Source: Cucumibacter marinus DSM 18995
GTDB lineage: Bacteria; Pseudomonadota; Alphaproteobacteria; Rhizobiales; Devosiaceae
Direction of reading: 5' to 3'
DNA: 64,000 nt
Assembly: GCF_000429865.1 (NCBI RefSeq)
Contig: NZ_KE386978.1
Span: 322,763 to 386,762 of the forward strand
The first letter of the stretch is position 1. Every line of letters begins with the position of its first letter. Both the position numbers and the translations under genes were made by a program. The notes under the pieces are model-generated. The model saw nothing but the letters and a program-made list of their open reading frames with translations. It did not search any database and was not told the DNA's origin. Positions 24,902 through 33,928 of the stretch are shown here, one piece after another.

Positions 24902-25911
24902 GAAGCCCACTTCGCGGCCACCCTCACCCTGTCCGCCGCCTCTGACAGGCGCTCGGCAGGCAAGTCTCCTTTGCGTACGGCTTCAAGAACATATGCCACC
25001 AGGTCGGGCAGATGCGGTCCCGATGCCACCAGCAACAGATCACTGCCGGCCTTCAGGGCATTGACCACACAGGTCTCGAGGGGGTCGTCGCGCATAACGG
25101 CGGCGGAATCGAGATCGTCGCTGATGATCAGACCGCCGAATCCAAAATCGCCGCGCAACATGTCGTGCACGACAGGGGAACAGGATGCCGCCTGGTCCGG
25201 GTCAATTTCGGGAAGCGGTGCGGGGCCGACCATGACGGCTTTCACACCCGCCTGGATGGCGGCCCGGAACGGTGCGGCATTGGCAAGTATCTCACTCCTG
25301 TCCAAGGTTGTCTTCGCGGTCTTGTCGATTGCCGGATCGCCCGAGATGTCGGAAAAGCCCGGGAAGTGCTTCGCGGTCGCGACGACATGTTGGGACTGCA
25401 CGCCTTCGATGAACCCGATGGCAAGGCGCGAGATCGTTTCGATATCGTCTGCCATGGTTCGGCCATCAAGCCAGACGTTGCGGCCCGTCACCCGGTCAAC
25501 GATCGGCGCCAGGAACAGATTGACGCCGATTTTCCGGGCTGCCTGCGCCGTCTTCGCGCACTGGTCACGCAGTTCCTGATCCGAAAGTGCATGGGCCTCG
25601 GCCCGGCCGGGCAGGTCTGGCACAAGGTGCTGCAGACGCCGAATGCCGGCCAGCTCCTGATCGACCGCCAACAGCAACGAGCCTTCTGTCATCGCGGCGG
25701 CGGTATCGGCAAAATCACGGATGTGCTGTGCGGTTTCACCCGACTGCCGCTCCTCGGACATCTCTCGCGCGACATATTCTTCCCGCCCCTCACCAGCGAG
25801 GAGCGAGCATCCACCACGAGCGATGTGGTTCTTCAAGACAGAGGTTAGTTCCAAGTCCGCAAATGCAGGCAGAAACACTGCATGCGCATCAGCTGCCAGG
25901 TCACGTGTCAT
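24898..25911 (-). CDS. Glycoside hydrolase family 3-like (NagZ-type, single-domain) protein
   Basis: A 337-residue GH3 N-terminal-domain protein, the length of NagZ. Motifs: LLAVDQELAGIRRL, ATAKHFPGFSDISGD and the nucleophile region GLIISDDLDSAAV. In NagZ the KHFPG block leads into an Asp-Ser-His loop that supplies the catalytic acid/base; here the corresponding loop reads GDPAIDKTAK and the histidine is missing. It may therefore use another acid/base or not be an N-acetylglucosaminidase. There is no signal peptide, so it acts on an imported glycoside. The start at 25911 is preferred over 25986, which would extend into the upstream gene. It is the second gene of the operon, 22 bases after the aldolase. 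Confidence 0.85.
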   Translation of the reverse strand: MTRDLAADAHAVFLPAFADLELTSVLKNHIARGGCSLLAGEGREEYVAREMSEERQSGETAQHIRDFADTAAAMTEGSLLLAVDQELAGIRRLQHLVPDLPGRAEAHALSDQELRDQCAKTAQAARKIGVNLFLAPIVDRVTGRNVWLDGRTMADDIETISRLAIGFIEGVQSQHVVATAKHFPGFSDISGDPAIDKTAKTTLDRSEILANAAPFRAAIQAGVKAVMVGPAPLPEIDPDQAASCSPVVHDMLRGDFGFGGLIISDDLDSAAVMRDDPLETCVVNALKAGSDLLLVASGPHLPDLVAYVLEAVRKGDLPAERLSEAADRVRVAAKWAS

Positions 25912-25933
25912 ATGTCCGTTCTCCGTTTCGGCT

Positions 25934-26830
25934 TCAACGCTTGGCGCCGGTAAACACCGTTGCGAAATGCTCAAAGGTGTCCGCAATGTCTGTCACTGCC
26001 TGTGCAGCCGTCCATGTGCCTGATGAACGGTTCTCGATGCCACGCGCCCAGCAACTGCGACCGACCGCGAAGCCGACATAGCCGTCCGTGCCTGCGGACA
26101 TGCGCAACCAGCCGTCGACCGTCTCGGTATCGGCACCGCCGCCCAGCACCACAGCCTTGACGTCATCACGTCCGGCTGCCCGCATCTGTTGCATCGACTG
26201 TTCATAGGCTTCAGGCGATCCCATTTGCTCCAGTTTCCAGAGTTCGGGATTGGCGCCAGCCTGTTGAAGTTCATCGATGGCCCTCAGGATGAGCCCTGGA
26301 CGCTCAGCCGCAACGAAATGATCCTTACCCGCGGCCAGCTGTTCGTTGGTGGGCAGAACCTGCAGTTCGAGCATGAACGGGCGCGGATTTTCCGAAAGCC
26401 AGTCGAGCAAGGGCTTGATTCTGGCCATCTGGTCGGACGCGTTGGCCGCAACCGGGTTGTAGTTGATCAGGGTTTGAACGAAGTCGGGATCAACGGCGGT
26501 GACATGCGCGGGCATGTCAGTGCCGTACTGAATGGTGTAGTCGCCGACGGTTCCATCATCGACCGGCATGAAGCGCAGAATGCCGTTGTCGCGCGCGCGT
26601 TCCAATACTGGTGCGCCCAGTTCCTCGTCCATCAACAGGGCTACTTCGTTGCGCGCAATTCCCCGATTGACCGCTTCGAGGAGCCCATCAAGGATCAGAT
26701 GCTTGGCATAGGTAACCCACTGATCACCGTCGGTGAAGCCTGTCGGTGTGTTGGTGTCCCACAAGCCCCGCAGAATATCGCGGTGATCGCAAGGAAGGAC
26801 AAAGAGTTGCTCTCCGAGAGATGCGTTCAT
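25934..26830 (-). CDS. DUF2090-type (IolJ-like) class I aldolase
   Basis: A 298-residue TIM-barrel protein of the DUF2090 family, which in many proteobacteria is fused to the inositol-pathway kinase IolC and is thought to cleave 2-deoxy-5-keto-gluconate 6-phosphate. Visible blocks: LFVLPCDHRDILRG, LLMDEELGAPVLERA, FMLELQVLPTNEQLA, PELWKLEQMGSPEAY (probable Schiff-base lysine) and GFAVGRSCWARGI. Here it stands alone and the kinase partner is the FGGY protein. It is the first gene of the five-gene minus-strand operon, with a putative LacI operator 27-43 bases before its start. The ribosome site is weak. Confidence 0.8.
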   Translation of the reverse strand: MNASLGEQLFVLPCDHRDILRGLWDTNTPTGFTDGDQWVTYAKHLILDGLLEAVNRGIARNEVALLMDEELGAPVLERARDNGILRFMPVDDGTVGDYTIQYGTDMPAHVTAVDPDFVQTLINYNPVAANASDQMARIKPLLDWLSENPRPFMLELQVLPTNEQLAAGKDHFVAAERPGLILRAIDELQQAGANPELWKLEQMGSPEAYEQSMQQMRAAGRDDVKAVVLGGGADTETVDGWLRMSAGTDGYVGFAVGRSCWARGIENRSSGTWTAAQAVTDIADTFEHFATVFTGAKR

Positions 26831-26856
26831 AGCCCTAGCAAGTCTCCAAAAATGTG

Positions 26857-26873
26857 TTGGTTAAACGTATCAC
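26857..26873. promoter_or_regulatory. LacI-type operator candidate A (aldolase / Gfo-Idh divergent promoter)
   Basis: TTGGTTAAACGTATCAC matches the elements at 32668-32684 and 34642-34658 (consensus TTRGTTWAWCGTATMAS, central CG). It lies in the 178-base gap between the divergent aldolase and Gfo/Idh genes. Confidence 0.72.
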
Positions 26874-27008
26874 CATATGGCATGAAGGACGAAGTGATGT
26901 CAACGCCTCCTATGGCGGCGATGGCGGACTCCGAACGGGAAGGCTGGAGCAGAGACACGCCTCCGCCTTCTCTGCGATATTGAGAAGACGACTGCAGGAG
27001 ACATTCAG

Positions 27009-28046
27009 ATGAGCCATTCAGGCGATCAAATCGGATGGGGCATGGTGGGCGCCAGCTTCATGGCTTCCGAATATGTGATCCGCGATCTTGAGAAGCGCGA
27101 CGACTCGAAGGTTGTCGGCTTCCTCAGCGGGTCACCGGAACGGGCCGCTCAGTTCTCGGCGAAGACCGGCGTCGAGCAAAGCTACTCCACTCTCGACGAA
27201 CTGCTGGCAGATGAACGGATCGATGCCGTCTACATCAGCACCCAAAACCATCTTCATGCGCCCCAGACGATCGCAGCGGCGCAAGCGGGCAAACATGTTC
27301 TGTGCGAGAAGCCACTTGCGACGTCCCTGGCCGAGTGCCGCGAAATGATCAATGCCTGCAAGGACGCCGGCGTCGTGCTGGCCACTTGTCACCACCTACG
27401 CGGCAGCGCCGTGATCATCACAGCCAAGCAGATGGTGGACGCCGGCGAGATCGGTGAGATCGTCGCCATGCGCGTCTTCCACGCGGCCTATCTGATCGAG
27501 AGGCTGCAAACCTGGCGGCTGCATGACAAATCCGCAGGTGGGGGCGCCATTCTGGATCTCACACCGCACGACGCGGACCTCGCACGCTTCTTCACCGGAA
27601 CCGAGGTGGAAAGCGTCACCGCATCGGCGTCCAGCTTGGGCATGGCTACAAACGGTATCGAAGACAATGCGGCCGGCGTGATGACGCTCACAGATGGTCG
27701 GCAGGTTCTGTTTCACGATGCTTTCACCGTTCCCCACGCCGGATGCGGCTTCGAGGTGCACGGTACCAAGGCCAGCCTGATCGTTCATAACTCGATTAAT
27801 CGCGAAGGATCGGGCGAGTTGACCCTGCGCGAGAACGGCCGGACCCTGCGCGAGATAAAGCCGGATGCATCCCTTGCCGCACTCGAGCCGTTCCAGCGGA
27901 CACTTGATCACGTCGCGGGCGCAATCTCGGGAAATGCCCGGGTTTTGGCAACGGGCGAAGACGGCATGAAATCCCTCGCGGTGGCGTTGGCAGCAAAGAA
28001 GTCCGCCGAGTCCGGCCGACGCGTACTCCTGTCCGAACTGGACTGA
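27009..28046 (+). CDS. Gfo/Idh/MocA-family NAD(P)-dependent oxidoreductase
   Basis: A 345-residue oxidoreductase with an N-terminal Rossmann domain (GWGMVGASFMASEYV) and the family CEKPLATSLAECREM motif at about residue 99, followed by the alpha/beta dimerisation domain (LDLTPHDADLARF). Members include inositol 2-dehydrogenase (IolG), glucose-fructose oxidoreductase and many sugar dehydrogenases. GGAG precedes ATG 27009. It is monocistronic, divergent from the five-gene operon and convergent with the ABC ATPase gene. It likely oxidises a ring hydroxyl or reduces a keto-sugar of the locus substrate. Confidence 0.9.
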   Translation: MSHSGDQIGWGMVGASFMASEYVIRDLEKRDDSKVVGFLSGSPERAAQFSAKTGVEQSYSTLDELLADERIDAVYISTQNHLHAPQTIAAAQAGKHVLCEKPLATSLAECREMINACKDAGVVLATCHHLRGSAVIITAKQMVDAGEIGEIVAMRVFHAAYLIERLQTWRLHDKSAGGGAILDLTPHDADLARFFTGTEVESVTASASSLGMATNGIEDNAAGVMTLTDGRQVLFHDAFTVPHAGCGFEVHGTKASLIVHNSINREGSGELTLRENGRTLREIKPDASLAALEPFQRTLDHVAGAISGNARVLATGEDGMKSLAVALAAKKSAESGRRVLLSELD

Positions 28047-28073
28047 GCAGCAGGCCTTCAACGCAAGCGCAGT

Positions 28074-28097
28074 GCCGCGACTGAACTCAGTCGCGGC
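28074..28097. terminator. Perfect 11-bp hairpin between the Gfo/Idh and ABC ATPase genes
   Basis: GCCGCGACTGA (28074-28084) pairs with TCAGTCGCGGC (28087-28097) around a 2-base loop. It covers the stop codon of the convergent ATPase gene and could end transcripts from both sides, although no T-run follows. Confidence 0.55.
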
Positions 28098-29235
28098 GCA
28101 GACTCTTCCCGCTTTCGACATCGAAGAGGTGAAGGTTGGCGGGGTCGAACTGAATCGCAACGTTCGATCCGAGCTCCGGCACCGGTGTCGATCGCGACAA
28201 ACGGATCTGCAGCATCATATCGTCGGGGATATCATTGCTGCCCGTTTCCGTGCGGTCGAATTTAATGGCATCGCCGAACCCAACGTGAGCGATGCGCTCC
28301 GCACCCAGGCTTTCAACAAGTGAGACCCGCAAGTCTTTGAGCGTTCCGGCTGCCGCATCGACGACTATGTCCTCGGGTCGCAAACCGACGATGACCTGTT
28401 TGCCTGCACCGTTGGCAATGTTGAAGTCCGTGCTCAATCGGCCATCGAATTTCATTGTTTGTTCGCCGACCACCAGAACCGGAGTGGTGCCATCCTGAGT
28501 CAGGCCAGCCCTGAACAGGTTCATCGGAGGCGCGCCCATGAAGCCGGCGACGAAAGCGTTTGCAGGACGATCATATATGTCGTCCGGCCGCCCGTATTGC
28601 TGAAGTACACCGCCGCGCATGACTGCAATGCGGTCCCCCATGGTCATCGCTTCAACCTGGTCGTGGGTCACATAGACCGTCGTGGTGCCGACCTCTTGCT
28701 GCAAACGGCGAACTTCGACCCGCATGTGAACGCGCAGTTTGGCGTCGAGATTGGATAGCGGCTCATCCATCAAGAATGCATTCGGATTCCTGATCAGGGC
28801 CCGTCCCATCGCGACGCGCTGGCGCTGGCCGCCCGAAAGCTGGGATGGCCTGCGGTCGAGGTATTCCTCAAGACCAATCAACTTAGCCACTTCATCGACG
28901 CGCTGTGCGATCTCCGACCTGGCAAACCGGTTGATCTTCATTCCGAATGCGAGGTTGTTGCGCACGGTCATGTGCGGATAAAGCGCGTAGTTCTGGAAAA
29001 CCATCGCGATATCGCGCTCACCGGGATCTGCCTGCGTCACGTCCCGATTGGCCACGGTAATCCGCCCGCTGGTGACGGTTTCGAGCCCTGCGATCATCCG
29101 CAGCGCCGTCGTTTTGCCGCAGCCCGAGGGGCCAACGAAGGCAACGAACTCACCTTCGCCGATCTCGAGGCTGAGATCGCTCACCGCGTGAATATCGCCC
29201 GCGAAGGTTTTTGTTACGTTTTCGAGCTTGATCAT
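28087..29235 (-). CDS. Sugar ABC transporter ATPase (MalK/UgpC type)
   Basis: A 382-residue ATPase with the ABC domain in the first 240 residues ([56 protein letters not shown]) and a C-terminal TOBE/OB domain ([13 protein letters not shown]) as in MalK, UgpC and AglK. It powers the CUT1 importer formed with the two permeases and the binding protein upstream. AAAGGAT precedes ATG 29235. It is the last gene of the four-gene operon, five bases after the second permease. Confidence 0.93.
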   Translation of the reverse strand: MIKLENVTKTFAGDIHAVSDLSLEIGEGEFVAFVGPSGCGKTTALRMIAGLETVTSGRITVANRDVTQADPGERDIAMVFQNYALYPHMTVRNNLAFGMKINRFARSEIAQRVDEVAKLIGLEEYLDRRPSQLSGGQRQRVAMGRALIRNPNAFLMDEPLSNLDAKLRVHMRVEVRRLQQEVGTTTVYVTHDQVEAMTMGDRIAVMRGGVLQQYGRPDDIYDRPANAFVAGFMGAPPMNLFRAGLTQDGTTPVLVVGEQTMKFDGRLSTDFNIANGAGKQVIVGLRPEDIVVDAAAGTLKDLRVSLVESLGAERIAHVGFGDAIKFDRTETGSNDIPDDMMLQIRLSRSTPVPELGSNVAIQFDPANLHLFDVESGKSLRRD

Positions 29236-29239
29236 ATGT

Positions 29240-30121
29240 CTATCCTTTGACGGCGCCCGCAAGCATTCCGCGTACGAAATAGCGCTGAAGCGCCAGGAAC
29301 ACGGAGACGGGAACGATCATGGTCACGAAGGCGGCCGCAGCGAGCAGATGCCAATCGCTACCCCTGGCTGCCAGCAGTTTTTGAAGGTTCATGGTGACGA
29401 CCTGCACATCGGGATTGCCACCAAGGAACACCAGAGCGACGAGAAAGTCGTTCCAGATCCACAGGAAATGGAACACACCGAACGCCGCGATGGCCGGAAG
29501 GGCCAACGGAAACACCACCCGCCAGAAGATCTGGAAGTGATTGGCGTTTTCCATCTTGGCCGCCTCGATCAGCTCCGCGGGAAGTGCCGCGATGAAGTTT
29601 CGCAGGATCAATAGTGCGATCGGCATGGCGAAGCCGGCATGGGTTATCCAGATTGCGATCAGCGAATTCGACAGGTCGAGCGCTGTCCAGGCCCGCAGCA
29701 AGGGAATGAAGGCGAGCTGCAAGGGCACCACGATCATCATGATGAAGAGCGCAAAGAAGAATTCACGGAATCTGAACTCGATCCAGCTGAAGGCATATGC
29801 GGCGTAAGCGGCCACGAGTATCGGGAAGACCACCGCCGGCACGGTGACGGCAATCGTGTTGACAAAAGCCTGCCCCATGCCCTCGCCGGTGATCACGCGA
29901 GCATAGTTGTCGAGGGTCCACTGCGCGCGATTAAAAGGATCAAGCAGGGTGGTCCACCAGCCGCTGGTCTGGATCGCGAACTCTGTCCGAAACGATGAGA
30001 CAAACAGGCCAAGCGTCGGCGTTATCCAGAGTACGCAAAGAACGATGATGGCCAGGCGGACCGCTATTGTTCCGCCAATCCGTCGTGCGCGCTTTGATGG
30101 CAACTCGGCTATGTCGGCCAT
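29240..30121 (-). CDS. Sugar ABC transporter permease (MalG/AglG type)
   Basis: A 293-residue CUT1 inner-membrane permease with six predicted spans. The cytoplasmic EAA loop is seen at about residues 185-205 (ELIEAAKMENANHFQIFWRV), and HFLWIWNDFLVALVFLGG is the typical block before the last span. Its ATG at 30121 overlaps the stop of the first permease (TGATG), ensuring equal synthesis of the heterodimer halves. The sequence style is nearest to alpha-glucoside (AglG-like) systems, which is weak evidence for a glycoside substrate. Confidence 0.92.
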   Translation of the reverse strand: MADIAELPSKRARRIGGTIAVRLAIIVLCVLWITPTLGLFVSSFRTEFAIQTSGWWTTLLDPFNRAQWTLDNYARVITGEGMGQAFVNTIAVTVPAVVFPILVAAYAAYAFSWIEFRFREFFFALFIMMIVVPLQLAFIPLLRAWTALDLSNSLIAIWITHAGFAMPIALLILRNFIAALPAELIEAAKMENANHFQIFWRVVFPLALPAIAAFGVFHFLWIWNDFLVALVFLGGNPDVQVVTMNLQKLLAARGSDWHLLAAAAFVTMIVPVSVFLALQRYFVRGMLAGAVKG

Positions 30122-31098
30122 CAGTTATGCCCTTTCGAAGAAAACTGTTTCAGATTGGCGATCATGACCGGGATCACGAGCAGCAACAGGATTACGACCA
30201 AGACGGCGGCCAATGGCCGATCCCGGAAAGTGAAGGCAAGCAGGTAGAACCGGTTGCCGATCACGTCCGTGTCGAAGCGACCGCCGGTCAGTGAATAGAC
30301 AACATCGAACACCTTCAGGGTCAGCAGTGCGATCGCGGTCACCACCGTGAAGATCGTCGTCTTGATCTGCGGCACGATAATTCGCCAGAAGATCGTAAAC
30401 CCAGAAGCACCTTCCAGACGTGCGGCCTCGATGGTCTCATCCGGCACACCCTTGATCGCTGCCGACAGGTTGACCATCGCAAATCCCGCGAACAGCCAGA
30501 CCATGATGAACATCAGTGCGAAGGTATTCAGCTTGTAGTCGCTGACGATCAGCCAGGGCCTCGGTGTGCCTCCGAGCATCACGACAATCTGGTTGATCAG
30601 TCCAACCTGGGGCGTGTCCGGTGGCGAGAATGCGTAGACAAGCCCCCAGATCGTGGCGGCCCCGACAAAGCTGATCGCCATGGGCACGAAGATGATGGTC
30701 TTCACGAAGCTCTCGACCCGGCGCGACAAGCGGTCGGTCAGACCGGCGGCCACGAGGCCGATGAGCACACAAGCAAAGGGGACGAAAACGATCCAAAGCA
30801 GCGTGTTGAAGATCGTGGCGCGGATGGCAGAACTGTTGAATGCGCGCTGATAGTTGGCGAGACCAACCCAGTCTCCCGAGCGGGGGTGCTGGAACGACTG
30901 GAGAATGGTGAGTGCCGTCGGCAAGAGATAGAACAGAAACAGTAGAATGACGGCCGGGCCAGCGAAGACGAATGGGGTCGCGAACTTCTGGGCGCGCGGG
31001 CTCAGCCTCTCCACCAGCCATCTCGAAATGACAAAATACAACAGCGTGACCGCCAGCGCCGCGACGGTCCAAAGCAATGTGATTAAGATACGTTCCAT
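30121..31098 (-). CDS. Sugar ABC transporter permease (MalF/AglF type)
   Basis: A 325-residue CUT1 permease with a first span at the N-terminus and a second block of six, as in MalF/AglF. The EAA loop is ETIEAARLEGASGFTIFWRI. The start at 31098 (MERILITLLW) puts the first membrane span at the beginning; the frame is open to 31161 but that extension is poor. No strong ribosome site is present. It lies 149 bases after the binding-protein gene, with a stable hairpin in between, and overlaps the next permease. Confidence 0.9.
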   Translation of the reverse strand: MERILITLLWTVAALAVTLLYFVISRWLVERLSPRAQKFATPFVFAGPAVILLFLFYLLPTALTILQSFQHPRSGDWVGLANYQRAFNSSAIRATIFNTLLWIVFVPFACVLIGLVAAGLTDRLSRRVESFVKTIIFVPMAISFVGAATIWGLVYAFSPPDTPQVGLINQIVVMLGGTPRPWLIVSDYKLNTFALMFIMVWLFAGFAMVNLSAAIKGVPDETIEAARLEGASGFTIFWRIIVPQIKTTIFTVVTAIALLTLKVFDVVYSLTGGRFDTDVIGNRFYLLAFTFRDRPLAAVLVVILLLLVIPVMIANLKQFSSKGHN

Positions 31099-31204
31099 CG
31101 AGTATGCCGCTCTTGATCTTTCGTTCGCCTGGCGTCTGGTTTTCGAGTGCCGGGCGAGCAAGTCTACTACGTGCGGGAGTAATCTTTGCGCTGGAAAAGG
31201 AGCC

Positions 31205-31239
31205 GGGCGGCGGCGCGGGGAGGAGTGCCGCCGCCGCCC
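31205..31239 (-). other. Stable intercistronic hairpin after the binding-protein gene
   Basis: GGGCGGCGGCG (31205-31215) pairs perfectly with CGCCGCCGCCC (31229-31239), loop 13 bases. No T-run follows. This placement is common in ABC operons, where it stabilises the upstream message so that more binding protein than permease is made. Confidence 0.7.
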
Positions 31240-31247
31240 GTACCGGG

Positions 31248-32531
31248 TTAGTTCGCGAAGGAAGCGTCAATCTCGGCGAGGATCTCGTCGAGGCCTTCAC
31301 CGCCCTGCTCGATCCAGCGGGCAATGCCACCCCAGGTCGCCAGCTGCGCCTGTGGCGGGAACTGGTCGACGGCATTGTCACGCACGGTCGGGGTGTTTGC
31401 GAACCATTCGGCGTGCTTGCCGATCATGTCGACCGGGTACCATGCCGGGTCGGTATCGGCATTGATGGCCAGGAACCCGGCGCCACTTTCAAGGAAGGGC
31501 TTCAGGGCTTCAGGCTGGGTCAGGAAGCGAGCAAACTCACGCGCTTCGGGGGTATCGTTGAGGATGCCCACGAAGTCCGAGTTGGACACCAGCATGTCGG
31601 GAAGTTCGGTGTCCGCCTTGGGGAACAGGAACTGGCCGAGCACATCGCTGGGTGTCTTGTTGTAGGGCTCGGGGAAGACCGAGATGCCGAATGTCGGGAT
31701 ATGGCTGATGACGCAATTCGGCTCATCAAGGAACATGGGCGTCGACTGCTGATCCCAGGGGGTCGAGAGCATGCGGTCGCTTCCGCCGAACACCGCATCG
31801 TTGTCGAGCAGGATCTTGCCCACTTCTTCGAATGCAGCCTTGATCCGCGGATCCGAGAATTTGATCTCGTTGGTCGTCCAGCCCTCGTAGACCTCAGGTG
31901 GGTACATGGCCAGGATCATGTCCATGACCCAATCCGCGCCAATCCAGCCGGTGGCAGCAGAGCTTTCCATGGCAACACACCAGGGCGTGTAGCCGTCGGC
32001 CTTCATCTCGTCGGTGAGGGCCAGCAGGCCTTCCCAGGTGTCGGGGATGCTGTATCCCTCATCTGCGAAGACGTCTTTGCGGTAGAATATGGAGCTGTTG
32101 ACCAGCCCCCAGAATGCAAAGCCGGGGCGACGATCGGGAAGATTGGTCATGTCCAGCAGAGATGCGGGGAACTTCTCTTCAACATAGGCCATGTCGAGGA
32201 CGTCGTTCAGATCCACATGCGGCTGAATCTCGTCCACTGCCAGCATCGTGCCGCTCTGCGGATACAGAACCAGATCGGGGGCGTTGCCGCTTTCTACACG
32301 CGTGAAGATCTGGGTTTCGAAGTCACCCAGGCCCTCATGCCGAACCACAATGCCGGTCTGTTCAGTGAACTGGTCAAAGGCCGCCTGCAGTTTCTGGCCA
32401 TCCTCGCCCGAAATCGAGGACATGATCGTTACCGTCTTTTCCTGTGCGAACACGGGACCGGCAAGGGCAGCAACCATCAATGTCGCGAGCGCCCCTTTTG
32501 TAGTCGTTGATTGTAAGTAGTTGAATTTCAT
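31248..32531 (-). CDS. Periplasmic sugar-binding protein of a CUT1 ABC importer (AglE-like)
   Basis: A 427-residue extracellular solute-binding protein family 1 member. The signal peptide ends near residue 29 (LAGPVFA). The mature protein opens with KTVTIMSSISGEDGQKLQ; DAFDQFTEQTG-type, GNAPDLVLYPQSG and WGGIARWIEQGG blocks fit the AglE-like alpha-glucoside/oligosaccharide group. Its first gene position, a GGGAG ribosome site and the downstream hairpin predict high expression. The ligand is not known; a glycoside or cyclitol derivative would fit the intracellular GH3-like enzyme. A LacI-type operator lies 137-153 bases upstream. Confidence 0.9.
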   Translation of the reverse strand: MKFNYLQSTTTKGALATLMVAALAGPVFAQEKTVTIMSSISGEDGQKLQAAFDQFTEQTGIVVRHEGLGDFETQIFTRVESGNAPDLVLYPQSGTMLAVDEIQPHVDLNDVLDMAYVEEKFPASLLDMTNLPDRRPGFAFWGLVNSSIFYRKDVFADEGYSIPDTWEGLLALTDEMKADGYTPWCVAMESSAATGWIGADWVMDMILAMYPPEVYEGWTTNEIKFSDPRIKAAFEEVGKILLDNDAVFGGSDRMLSTPWDQQSTPMFLDEPNCVISHIPTFGISVFPEPYNKTPSDVLGQFLFPKADTELPDMLVSNSDFVGILNDTPEAREFARFLTQPEALKPFLESGAGFLAINADTDPAWYPVDMIGKHAEWFANTPTVRDNAVDQFPPQAQLATWGGIARWIEQGGEGLDEILAEIDASFAN

Positions 32532-32667
32532 CTCGTTTCTCCCTGATCTTCCGGACAGGGGCGATTTGCCCCTGCATCATGTCTCCCGGATCACCCTGAA
32601 CGCTCGACCACGCGAGTCGACCCGAACCTGCCCCTTCCTGTGGGGTTGAGCCTTCGGATCTCGCTCA

Positions 32668-32684
32668 TTAGTTTATCGTATAAC
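32668..32684. promoter_or_regulatory. LacI-type operator candidate B (binding protein / lacI divergent promoter)
   Basis: TTAGTTTATCGTATAAC, matching sites A and C, in the 264-base gap between the ABC operon and the LacI gene. It could mediate both induction of transport and autoregulation. Confidence 0.75.
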
Positions 32685-32795
32685 CTGCGTTGCGATTGTT
32701 GTCAACAAACCGGGCGGTCATTGGACATCACGTCGATGATAAGGCTATTAAGCCGTACTGGCTGGATGAGACATTAGAACCAAGGTTGGACCAAG

Positions 32796-33890
32796 ATGGT
32801 CACTATGAAGGACGTGGCAAAGGCGGCTGGCGTTTCTCAAGCCGCTGTATCCTATGCCTATTCCCGACCTAACAAGGTTTCGAAGGAACAACGCGAACAC
32901 GTTCTCAAGATCGCCCATGAGCTTGGATATGCCGGCCCCAACGTCTTTGGACAAAGCCTTCGACGTGGTCGAGTGGGCGCGATTGGCGTGATCGTTCCGG
33001 ACTCGCTTGCTTATACGTTTGAAGACCCGTCGGCGTTTCTCATCCTCAAGGGCATATCGGAGACCGGTGATCTGGCCAACGTTCCCCTGACTGTCCTGCC
33101 CATCGCCCATGCGCACCAGGGACAGAGTATCGAGGTGAGCTCGTTTGCAGGCCAGCCCCTGCCCGAAACCAGCCCGGCGCTACGCGGTCTGGTCGATGGC
33201 CTGGTCGTTTTTGCCCTGTCCGATGACGATCCGGTCGTGGCGGAACTTGCGCGGCGGGGCACGCCCCTTGTCACGATCGATTCACCCATTATCGAGGGAG
33301 TGCCCTACATCACCGTTGATGACCGGGGCGGCATGAGAAGCCTTTTCAGCCACGTGATCGAAGTTGCGACCTCAGACATCCTGATCGCGATCGACAAGCT
33401 TTCTCCGAACTATCCGAGCGGACCGGTATCGCTCACCGAGGTGTTCGAGCAGAGCTATCGTGTGCCTCGAGAACGTCTCCTCGGTATCAGGGATGCGGCA
33501 CTTTCGGCCGGGTATGACCTGTCGAAAGCCACCTTCTTCAACATCGGCAGCTTTCACGCGTCGGACGCGGCCGATGCATTTGACGGCCTGTTGTCCAAGC
33601 ACTGCCCCTCGGCCATTGTGGGGATCAACGACGTCGTTGCCCTGGCAGCAATAGAAAGCCTGCAAAGGGTCGGCCAGTCGGTTCCGGGCGGCGTAGCTGT
33701 CGCCGGCTTTGACGGCAGCGCTGCGGCGGAAGCCGCCCAGTTGACCACCGTACGCCAACCGATGGCGGAGAAAGGGCGACTTTCGGCGAGAATGCTCCTC
33801 GAGATCCTCGATGGTAAGGAAACCTTCTCGCGCGAACTACCTGTCGAACTTTTGATCCGCGACAGCACACGTCTGGCACGGGCCGATTAG
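32796..33890 (+). CDS. LacI-family transcriptional regulator of the sugar locus
   Basis: A 364-residue LacI/GalR protein. Residues about 3-25 are the HTH (TMKDVAKAAGVSQAAVSYAY), followed by the hinge (GPNVFGQSLRRGRVGAIGVI) and a periplasmic-binding-protein-like effector domain (GLVDGLVVFALS, AIVGINDVVALAAIESLQ, VAGFDGS). ATG 32796 gives MVTMKDV; ATG 32805 is equally possible. It is divergent from the ABC operon. Three near-identical 17-bp CG-centred elements in the locus are its probable operators. The effector is presumably the sugar or an early intermediate. Confidence 0.93.
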   Translation: MVTMKDVAKAAGVSQAAVSYAYSRPNKVSKEQREHVLKIAHELGYAGPNVFGQSLRRGRVGAIGVIVPDSLAYTFEDPSAFLILKGISETGDLANVPLTVLPIAHAHQGQSIEVSSFAGQPLPETSPALRGLVDGLVVFALSDDDPVVAELARRGTPLVTIDSPIIEGVPYITVDDRGGMRSLFSHVIEVATSDILIAIDKLSPNYPSGPVSLTEVFEQSYRVPRERLLGIRDAALSAGYDLSKATFFNIGSFHASDAADAFDGLLSKHCPSAIVGINDVVALAAIESLQRVGQSVPGGVAVAGFDGSAAAEAAQLTTVRQPMAEKGRLSARMLLEILDGKETFSRELPVELLIRDSTRLARAD

Positions 33891-33928
33891 CGCTCGCGAT
33901 CGGCGCACCCAAATTTGCCCTGATCGCA

